Shown: positions 58,011-64,000 of the stretch, one piece after another
Layout: each line of letters begins with the position of its first letter
Position numbering within the stretch: the first letter of the stretch is position 1
Position numbers and translations under genes: made by a program
NCBI RefSeq assembly: GCF_900109515.1
Contig: NZ_FOBD01000020.1
Location: 1 to 64,000, forward strand
Origin: Paenibacillus sp. OK003
GTDB taxonomy: Bacteria > Bacillota > Bacilli > Paenibacillales > Paenibacillaceae
Direction of reading: 5' to 3'
Length of the DNA: 64,000 nucleotides
Notes under the pieces: model-generated
Databases searched by the model: none
Told to the model about the DNA's origin: nothing
The model's input: the letters and a program-made list of their open reading frames with translations, nothing else

Positions 58011-60623
58011 TTATTCAAACTTGCCATAGAAAGCATTGCGGTATACATCTGCCAGTTCAGTGACGAGTGGCAGTTTTGGATTGGCTGTTGTACATTGGTC
58101 CTCGAATGCGCGGTCTGCCAGATAATCGACATGTGCCTCAAAGTCTTTGGCATCGAATCCGATTTCCTGGAACGACTCTTCAATACCCAATGTTTTGTTG
58201 AGTTTGCGAATCGCATTGATGAGGCTGGTAACGCCTTCTTCTGTCGTACGTGCAGGCAATCCGAGAATGCGGGCAATTTCGGCATAACGCTCATCTGCAA
58301 CAAAGTGCGAATATTTCGGGAACGATGCAAACTTCGTCGGTTTTTTTGCATTGTAGCGAATGACGTGTGGCATCAGGATGGCATTGGTACGTCCATGTGC
58401 GGTGTGGTACTGACCACCCCATTTGTGTGCCAAGCTGTGGTTAATGCCCAGGAATGCGTTGGCAAAAGCCATACCGGCAATCGTTGAAGCGTTATGCATT
58501 TTCTCACGAGCCAATTTGTCACCTTGCAGCGCCGATTGCTCGAGGTATTGGAATACCAGTTGAATCGCTTTGATCGCGAGTCCATCCGTGTAATCATTCG
58601 CCATGACGGATACATATGCTTCAATGGCGTGAGTCAACACGTCCATACCTGTATCCGCAACAGCGGTTTTAGGCAGAGAGTATACGAATTCCGGGTCTAC
58701 AATGGCTACATCTGGTGTTAACTCGTAGTCTGCAAGTGGATATTTCGTATTGCCTTGATTTTTATCTGTAATAACTGCGAACGATGTTACTTCCGAACCT
58801 GTGCCCGAAGTTGTCGGGATCGCTACGAATTTCGCTTTCACGCCGAGACGTGGATATTTGTAGATCCGTTTGCGGATATCCATGAATTTTTGCTTCAAGT
58901 CATTGAAATCCGTGTCAGGATATTCATAGAACAGCCACATCGCTTTGGCAGCATCCATCGGTGATCCCCCGCCGAGAGCGATAATGCAGTCTGGCTGGAA
59001 GCGGCGCATCATTTCCGTACCGCGGTCTACCGTTGTTGTGGATGGATCGGGTTCGACATCCGAGAACACTTCAATGGCTACCGGCATTTGACGTTGACGC
59101 AGATAGTGTTCTACTTTTTCCACATAACCAAGTTTGACCATCATAGCATCCGTAATAATGGCTACACGTGTGATGTCCGGCATTTTGGCAAGATACTGTG
59201 TTGCCCCTTTTTCGAAGTAGACTTTGTTCGGCACTTTGAACCACTGCATATTCACGGTACGGCGAGCCACCCTTTTCACGTTGATTAAGTTCACAGCGGT
59301 TACGTTGGAAGAAGTCGAGTTCCGTCCATACGATCCGCAGCCAAGTGTCAGTGACGGCATGTTGGTGTTGTAGATGTCACCGATGGCGCCGTGTGTGGAT
59401 GGTGAATTTACGATAATCCGCCCGGTTTGCAGGCGATCTGCAAATTTGCCAATGACTTCTTCGTTCGTCGAATGAATAACAGAGGAGTGACCCATGCCGC
59501 CAAAAGCAACCACTTCTGCTGCACGCTCAATCCCTTCAGCTGCCGTTTTCACTTTGTAACAAGCCAGTACCGGGCTTAATTTCTCAGCCGACAATGGGAA
59601 TTTGGTACCTACCCCTTCAATCTCGGCCACGAGAATTTTGGTGCCTACTGGAACTTCAATACCACACAATTTCGCAATGCTCACCGCAGATTGACCAACA
59701 ATCGCCGGGTTCACCGCACATTTTTCAGCATTAATCGCACCTGCGGTCAATTTTGCGGCCTCATCCTTGTTGACGAAGTAACAGCCGTTCGCGATCATTT
59801 TCTTTTTCACTTGATCAAAGATCGGTTCTTCGATGATGACTGCTTGCTCGGAAGCACAGATCATACCGTTATCGAACGATTTAGACAAAATCAGATCCGT
59901 GACTGCTTGGTTGATATCTGCACTTTTCTCAATAAAGCAAGGTACGTTCCCTGGCCCTACACCCAGTGCCGGTTTACCACAGCTGTATGCCGCCCGCACC
60001 ATGCCTGATCCGCCTGTTGCCAGAATGAGCGCCACATCATTATGATTCATCAGCGCGTTTGTGCGATCCATGGAAGGATCATCAATCCACTGGATACAAT
60101 CCGCTGGAGCACCATGCTTCACCGCAGCATCAAGCAGGATTTTGGCAGCTTCCCGGCTACAGTTCTGTGCAGATGGGTGGAAACCGAAGATGATCGGGTT
60201 ACGCGTTTTGATGGAAATCAGTGCTTTGAACATCGTAGTGGATGTTGGATTGGTTACCGGGGTAATCCCCATGATGATACCGACAGGCTCCGCAATTTTC
60301 TGGAAATTTTCGTATTCGTTATCTTCAATAACCCCTACTGTTTTGTCATATTTAATGCTATGATACACATATTCTGTTGCAAATATGTTTTTGGTGATTT
60401 TATCCTCATACACACCCCGACCTGTTTCTTCCACGGCCATCTTGGCGAGCATCATATGTTTGTCCAGACCTGCCAGCGCCATCGCTTGCACGATGCGGTC
60501 AATCTGTTTCTGATCCATGGACATGAATGCTGCATGTGCTTTATTCGCTTTGTCAATTAACGTTTGAATATACTGACCTGCTGTCTCTTCTTTTACTGGG
60601 GCGACTTCGTTCTTTACAGCCAT
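58011..60623 (-). CDS. adhE: Bifunctional acetaldehyde-CoA/alcohol dehydrogenase AdhE
   Basis: AdhE reduces acetyl-CoA to ethanol in two NADH-dependent steps and re-oxidises NADH in fermentation. The 870-residue protein has the aldehyde dehydrogenase half (1-440) with the catalytic Cys in [12 protein letters not shown], and an iron-dependent alcohol dehydrogenase half (455-870) with [12 protein letters not shown] and the metal-binding [22 protein letters not shown] at 60623 follows AGGAGG by nine bases. With pflBA it makes acetyl-CoA to ethanol. Confidence 0.97.
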   Translation of the reverse strand: MAVKNEVAPVKEETAGQYIQTLIDKANKAHAAFMSMDQKQIDRIVQAMALAGLDKHMMLAKMAVEETGRGVYEDKITKNIFATEYVYHSIKYDKTVGVIEDNEYENFQKIAEPVGIIMGITPVTNPTSTTMFKALISIKTRNPIIFGFHPSAQNCSREAAKILLDAAVKHGAPADCIQWIDDPSMDRTNALMNHNDVALILATGGSGMVRAAYSCGKPALGVGPGNVPCFIEKSADINQAVTDLILSKSFDNGMICASEQAVIIEEPIFDQVKKKMIANGCYFVNKDEAAKLTAGAINAEKCAVNPAIVGQSAVSIAKLCGIEVPVGTKILVAEIEGVGTKFPLSAEKLSPVLACYKVKTAAEGIERAAEVVAFGGMGHSSVIHSTNEEVIGKFADRLQTGRIIVNSPSTHGAIGDIYNTNMPSLTLGCGSYGRNSTSSNVTAVNLINVKRVARRTVNMQWFKVPNKVYFEKGATQYLAKMPDITRVAIITDAMMVKLGYVEKVEHYLRQRQMPVAIEVFSDVEPDPSTTTVDRGTEMMRRFQPDCIIALGGGSPMDAAKAMWLFYEYPDTDFNDLKQKFMDIRKRIYKYPRLGVKAKFVAIPTTSGTGSEVTSFAVITDKNQGNTKYPLADYELTPDVAIVDPEFVYSLPKTAVADTGMDVLTHAIEAYVSVMANDYTDGLAIKAIQLVFQYLEQSALQGDKLAREKMHNASTIAGMAFANAFLGINHSLAHKWGGQYHTAHGRTNAILMPHVIRYNAKKPTKFASFPKYSHFVADERYAEIARILGLPARTTEEGVTSLINAIRKLNKTLGIEESFQEIGFDAKDFEAHVDYLADRAFEDQCTTANPKLPLVTELADVYRNAFYGKFE

Positions 60624-60677
60624 CTCCCTCATCCTCCTAAAGGTTCGTATTGGTTTGTCTCTCTTCTTTACATTCAC

Positions 60678-60720
60678 ATCGTATCATGGGGAAAGAGTTA
60701 ATTATGTGATTTTTTTCACA
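60678..60720 (-). promoter_or_regulatory. adhE promoter, class II Fnr-type site
   Basis: TGTGATTTTTTTCACA (60705-60720, TGTGA-N6-TCACA) is centred 41.5 bases before the start predicted from TACGAT (60678-60683) on the minus strand. This is the same geometry as at pflB, again with no -35 hexamer. The 430-base adhE-fnr gap also holds the fnr control region. The site also fits a Rex operator loosely, as adhE is a known Rex target in other Firmicutes. Confidence 0.72.
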
Positions 60721-60822
60721 AAGTATAACAAATTTAATTTAAGTTTTTTAGTGTCCCTTACTTAGCCAATTACACTTCCTATTTAAACTATAGGGCTGTC
60801 AGATTCATCCTCCCCTTTCGAA

Positions 60823-60905
60823 AGTGAATTTAATCACAATGTTTGAAATTTCGCCATTTTTGCCCCCTTTCCATGCCCCTCAAACGGCAAGATAAGGTAT
60901 ATACT
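60823..60905 (+). promoter_or_regulatory. Candidate fnr promoter and Fnr-type site
   Basis: AGTGA-N6-TCACA (60823-60838) has one mismatch. The nearest -10 is TATACT (60900-60905), which puts the site near -81.5. No -35 hexamer is clear. Autoregulation is possible but weakly supported. Confidence 0.4.
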
Positions 60906-61053
60906 GAACTTAAAAATTGAACCACCGCAATTTGTACCGTCCTTCCCGGCCGAGAGATGACCCTGATCAGGACGGCAACGGTTTGCGGCGAACCACGGGG
61001 GCCAGTCCAAGCTGCAGAAGGCCGTCCGATGGACACAAAGGGGAGATAGACTT

Positions 61054-61770
61054 ATGAGAGAACAACTGAGTGTACTGGAAAAACGCGGAAATACCAACTG
61101 TTTCTCGGAAGTGAATTTCAACCATCTGCTCGTAACGATGAAGGACAGAACCTATCCGGAAGGAACCCATCTGTATTGGGAGGGAGATGTCTCTGACAAA
61201 CTTTATTATATGAAACGAGGCCGGGCCCAGATCACCAAATCCACGGATGAAGGCAAGGAATTGATTATGTACATGTATCAAGCCGGTGATATGATTGGGC
61301 AGGCTGATCCGTTCTTCGGATCGAAACACAGCTTTTCGGCGGAAGTGCTGGAGGATAGTGAGATCGGCGTACTGGAGCATAAAGACCTGGAAATGCTGAT
61401 CTGCCAACACTGTGACTTTGCGATCGACTTTATGAAATGGATGGGTATCCATCACCGTTTGACCCAAACCAAATTCCGTGATCTGATGTTATATGGCAAA
61501 CCTGGCGCACTCTGCTCCACGCTGATTCGATTGTCCAATTCCTACGGCGAGCCCCATGGAGAGCATGTCATGATTCATAAAAAAATAACACACACGGATC
61601 TGTCCAATATGATTGGAGCGACCCGTGAAAGTGTCAACCGCATGTTAAGCGATCTGCGTAAAAAAGACGCCATTGAATACGATAACGGCATGATTGTCAT
61701 CAAGGATTTGCACATGCTACAGGGCATCTGCCACTGCGAATTGTGTCCTAACGAGATTTGCCGAATCTGA
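61054..61770 (+). CDS. fnr: Fnr-type oxygen-sensing regulator (Crp/Fnr family)
   Basis: Bacillus-type Fnr binds a [4Fe-4S] cluster and activates genes for anaerobic life. The 238-residue length equals that of B. subtilis Fnr. It has a cNMP-binding-like barrel (20-120), a long dimer helix, and a winged helix with SNMIGATRESVNRMLSDLRK. The C-terminal cluster Cys residues are Cys228, Cys231 and Cys236 (Cys226 is extra), and Asp143 is a candidate fourth ligand. AAAGGGGAG precedes the ATG. Its targets probably include the neighbouring pflB and adhE. Confidence 0.93.
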   Translation: MREQLSVLEKRGNTNCFSEVNFNHLLVTMKDRTYPEGTHLYWEGDVSDKLYYMKRGRAQITKSTDEGKELIMYMYQAGDMIGQADPFFGSKHSFSAEVLEDSEIGVLEHKDLEMLICQHCDFAIDFMKWMGIHHRLTQTKFRDLMLYGKPGALCSTLIRLSNSYGEPHGEHVMIHKKITHTDLSNMIGATRESVNRMLSDLRKKDAIEYDNGMIVIKDLHMLQGICHCELCPNEICRI

Positions 61771-61810
61771 CGCTTTTCCCGTCTTGTAAAACATTTGATA
61801 CGCAAATGAA

Positions 61811-61844
61811 AAAAGCCCATCTTCTATAACGAAGATTGGGCTTT
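61811..61844. terminator. Bidirectional terminator after fnr
   Basis: AAAAGCCCATCTTC and GAAGATTGGGCTTTT form a 14-bp stem with one mismatch, with T-runs on both strands. It separates fnr from the convergent lipoprotein gene. Confidence 0.85.
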
Positions 61845-61852
61845 TGTTATGC

Positions 61853-62566
61853 TTAAGATACAGTAGTCAACTCGAGCTTTACTGCATCACGTGGATTCAG
61901 TTTCATGTCCAAACCGTTTTCCATCAGTTCCTTGTCATTCACCATGATCATCCAGCGTTGGTTCATCCGGGGAATTACATTTTCAACGGAAACAACGAAT
62001 TTGTTATTCTCCGACATTCTTACAATCCCGCTGGACTTCAATACATCACGCACAGTACATTCCTGAACATACACCCCGGCATATTGACGATTGAGATTTG
62101 GCATAATATTTCCACCGCTCACCTTGAGTAATGTTGTTTGGTACGCAACATCGTCTCCCCTACTGTCAGCGGCTTTTACATATATGATCACTTCATCTTT
62201 GACATGAAGCTCCATGTCCCAATTTTCCGGGTCAATATCCTTGCCATTCAGTTTGACCGCCCAGCTAAGTGAGGAGTCCAGCGAAACTTCCCCCACGGAT
62301 TGGATCCGCTTGCCATCTGCTGTAAAATCGACAAGTCCACTGTTCAATAGTGCTTTCTTGAGCGTCAGACCTTCACTAAAATCTCTCTTAATGGACTTCG
62401 TTGCGTCAGGCAAAAAAGTACTGCCATCCACTGCCACAGTAATTGTATTCTGCGATTCGGTCTCTTTGACGATTGGCTGTTCGGAAGGCTGTGTCTCGCT
62501 ACACCCGGCTAATATAACCAGAATAAGCAGACATATACCTATGTAACCGGGGATTCTCTTCTTCAT
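61853..62566 (-). CDS. Lipoprotein of unknown function
   Basis: The 237-residue protein has a lipoprotein signal (GYIGICLLILVILAGCSE, lipobox LAGC). The mature part has two beta-rich segments (40-125 and 130-237), one with LKKALLNSGLVDF, LDSSLSWAVKLNGKDID, and the other with TVRDVLKSSGIVRM, RWMIMVNDKELMENG, similar in pattern to each other. They look like a tandem pair of DUF4430-like sandwich domains, an identification I hold weakly. ATG at 62566 was chosen for the signal peptide. Its role is unknown. Confidence 0.7.
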   Translation of the reverse strand: MKKRIPGYIGICLLILVILAGCSETQPSEQPIVKETESQNTITVAVDGSTFLPDATKSIKRDFSEGLTLKKALLNSGLVDFTADGKRIQSVGEVSLDSSLSWAVKLNGKDIDPENWDMELHVKDEVIIYVKAADSRGDDVAYQTTLLKVSGGNIMPNLNRQYAGVYVQECTVRDVLKSSGIVRMSENNKFVVSVENVIPRMNQRWMIMVNDKELMENGLDMKLNPRDAVKLELTTVS

Positions 62567-62701
62567 GTAGGTAACACCACCCTGCGTAAAATCATTCACC
62601 CTGTTGTCCATAACCTCTATTATGGCACAAAATTCATGCAAAAAAAGTGTCAATGCCGTTACTTTTCATCCAGCAGCGTCCATAACTGGTTTATACAACA
62701 C

Positions 62702-62725
62702 AAAGAGCCTGCAAGCAGGCCCTTT
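62702..62725 (-). terminator. Hairpin after the CxxC protein gene
   Basis: AAAGGGCCTGC and GCAGGCTCTTT form an 11-bp stem with one mismatch and a short loop. The T-run on the minus strand is weak. Confidence 0.5.
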
Positions 62726-62765
62726 GGCTCTAAATATCATTAAGGTCGTCTATAGAGTAGCATGG

Positions 62766-63497
62766 TTACTGGACACAAGCCTGCATGTAGGTACGGCCTC
62801 CGTCTCCATCCTTCAGATACGGATTGAGCCCAAAGAATTGTTCCTCCGACACATAAACACCTGTCAGCAAACGCCCTTCAAGTAATCCACCATCCACCTG
62901 TACACAGAACGAAGGTGCATCCACGTATTCCTGGTAGAGCGGAATCTGACCCGATGAATGGTGTACCTTGGATACCTTGCCCTGCTCATGCAGCGGCCGT
63001 TCAGAGAAATAGGTAGGTACAATATAACGCGCAATCACATCTAGCTCCTGTACAGTGTAGAAGGTGTCATCACCCAGCCAAGGCGCAAACATGCGAATCT
63101 TCTCATATTGCGACCATACAATCGCCTGAATCAGCATCTCTGCTTGAACAAAACGACCCTCGCCCAGATCCAGATACACACGTTCTTCTTGGAAAGTGGG
63201 CTCGGCCTGAACCCCAATGGAATCGGGTTGTCTCAGCTCACATCCGATACATTTCCAGCCTTTTGCTGTCTTAATCCATTTTTGCAGTACCGCCGGAGCC
63301 ATGACCTGACCATTGCTATTGGTGGAATGAGTCTTCTCTCCTGCAACATCATCCTTAACCGACGGGGAATATGAAGTTCGTTTAAACAGCTCCGCAGCTT
63401 TTTTGTAAATTAAATGTACCTGGATGGATGCGCTCTCAAGTTCTGCAATATCTTGCTTGCCGTAGCGTACTTCACGGGATAAGCTTTCTTCTCTCAT
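62766..63497 (-). CDS. Unrecognised protein with a CxxC motif
   Basis: The 243-residue cytoplasmic protein has no signal or membrane segment. Residues about 70-95 hold KGWKCIGCELRQ, a CxxC that could belong to a half zinc ribbon. The C-terminal 130 residues are rich in aromatic and charged residues. GAGGAGG lies nine bases before the ATG. I do not recognise a family. It is alone on its transcript apart from a possible link to the HxlR gene upstream. Confidence 0.7.
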   Translation of the reverse strand: MREESLSREVRYGKQDIAELESASIQVHLIYKKAAELFKRTSYSPSVKDDVAGEKTHSTNSNGQVMAPAVLQKWIKTAKGWKCIGCELRQPDSIGVQAEPTFQEERVYLDLGEGRFVQAEMLIQAIVWSQYEKIRMFAPWLGDDTFYTVQELDVIARYIVPTYFSERPLHEQGKVSKVHHSSGQIPLYQEYVDAPSFCVQVDGGLLEGRLLTGVYVSEEQFFGLNPYLKDGDGGRTYMQACVQ

Positions 63498-63665
63498 GAC
63501 AAGTGGCCTCCTCGCTCCGGCCGCCTGCGGCCATTTTATTTTACAATTATACTACAACTCGCGACAACATGTGCAGAACCCTGAAGACAAAAACTCCTGA
63601 TTTCCACTGGAAACCAAGAGCCTTTATCCCAACAGTTCCTTTAGTTTGAGCCGGGGAAGCTGTTA

Positions 63666-63983
63666 CTACTCAACCCAATGCTCTGCCCAATCTTGAATTT
63701 GATTCATAACGGGCTGTAGCGCCTTGCCTTTCTCTGTCAGTTCATATTCAATACGAACTGGCGTCTCCGGATAGACATGACGGATCAGAATTCCTTCGCT
63801 TTCCAGATCTTTCATCCGTTCTGACAGCATCTTATCACTCATCGATGGAATCAGGTTGGAGATATCCTTGAATCGCTTCGAACCACTCATCAACGTTTGA
63901 ATAATCAGACCGTTCCAGCGCTTACCCAAGAAAGAAAACGCCGTCTCAAAGCGCGGACACATCCGCAGATCTTGGCCTTCCAC
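63666..63983 (-). CDS. HxlR-family transcriptional regulator
   Basis: HxlR regulators are small winged-helix proteins that often sense thiol-reactive or electrophilic compounds. The 105-residue product has the family motif MCPRFETAFSFLGKRWNGLIIQTL with the N-terminal Cys used for sensing in several members, SDKMLSERMKDLESEGILIRHVYPETPVRIEYELTEKG and a C-terminal dimer helix. I chose GTG at 63983 with GAGGTG six bases before. GTG at 63992 or ATG at 63962 is possible. The target is probably upstream, outside the window. Confidence 0.9.
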   Translation of the reverse strand: MEGQDLRMCPRFETAFSFLGKRWNGLIIQTLMSGSKRFKDISNLIPSMSDKMLSERMKDLESEGILIRHVYPETPVRIEYELTEKGKALQPVMNQIQDWAEHWVE

Positions 63984-64000
63984 ATTAATCACCTCTTTAG

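Noticed and set aside
57364-60720. Rex as the main regulator of pflB and adhE
   Set aside because: The palindromes fit TGTGA-N6-TCACA better, sit at -41.5 as for an activator, and fnr is adjacent. Rex was kept only as an alternative for the downstream pflB site.

Overview
The window comes from a Gram-positive, endospore-forming member of the Paenibacillaceae, most likely Paenibacillus. Three things point there. It carries spo0A, spoIVB, the complete spoIIIAA-AH operon and a spore photoproduct lyase. From about 1.6 to 34 kb the gene order closely follows the B. subtilis segment mntR-yqhO-yqhQ-yqhR-aroQ-pepP-efp-spoIIIA-accBC-asp23-nusB-folD-xseAB-ispA-dxs-tlyA-ahrC-recN-spoIVB-spo0A. The accessory genes are of a style common in Paenibacillus (YesMN-type two-component systems, copper-amine-oxidase-like N-terminal domains on surface proteins). 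The species is not determined. Most genes lie on the minus strand.

0-2.6 kb: a FlxA-like coiled-coil protein, an unrecognised AT-rich gene, and spo0A with a TTG start and three 0A boxes upstream. 2.6-14 kb: spoIVB, recN, argR, a small membrane protein, tlyA, dxs, ispA, xseB, xseA, folD and nusB, covering DNA repair, isoprenoid synthesis, one-carbon metabolism and transcription antitermination. 14-24 kb: a three-gene Asp23/AmaP/DUF2273 envelope-stress unit, the accBC subunits of acetyl-CoA carboxylase, and the spoIIIA operon, whose AF and AH proteins carry long low-complexity linkers. 24-35 kb: comB and lysC, then efp, pepP, aroQ, yqhR, yqhQ, a patatin-like protein, a secreted GHL10 hydrolase, mntR and splB.

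35-43 kb: ccdA, a znuA-znuC-znuB zinc importer behind a consensus sigma-A promoter with a Zur-like operator, metS behind a T-box leader with an ATG specifier, yidD and zur. 43-54 kb: a large secreted PKD protein, then an operon of sugar-binding lipoprotein, two permeases, YesM kinase, YesN regulator and a NagZ-type beta-N-acetylhexosaminidase, which looks like uptake and use of GlcNAc-containing oligosaccharides. 54-62 kb: an anaerobic fermentation cluster (pflB-pflA, adhE, fnr). The pflB and adhE promoters have Fnr-type TGTGA-N6-TCACA sites at the same -41.5 spacing. The window ends with a lipoprotein, an unrecognised CxxC protein and a HxlR-family regulator.

The least explained signal is an intergenic long-hairpin element, present upstream of efp (26842-27090) and twice, apparently nested, upstream of pflB (57532-57898). 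Several stems keep their pairing while the sequence changes, and the remaining mismatches become G-U pairs when read as minus-strand RNA. No CRISPR array, rRNA, tRNA, prophage or insertion sequence was seen.
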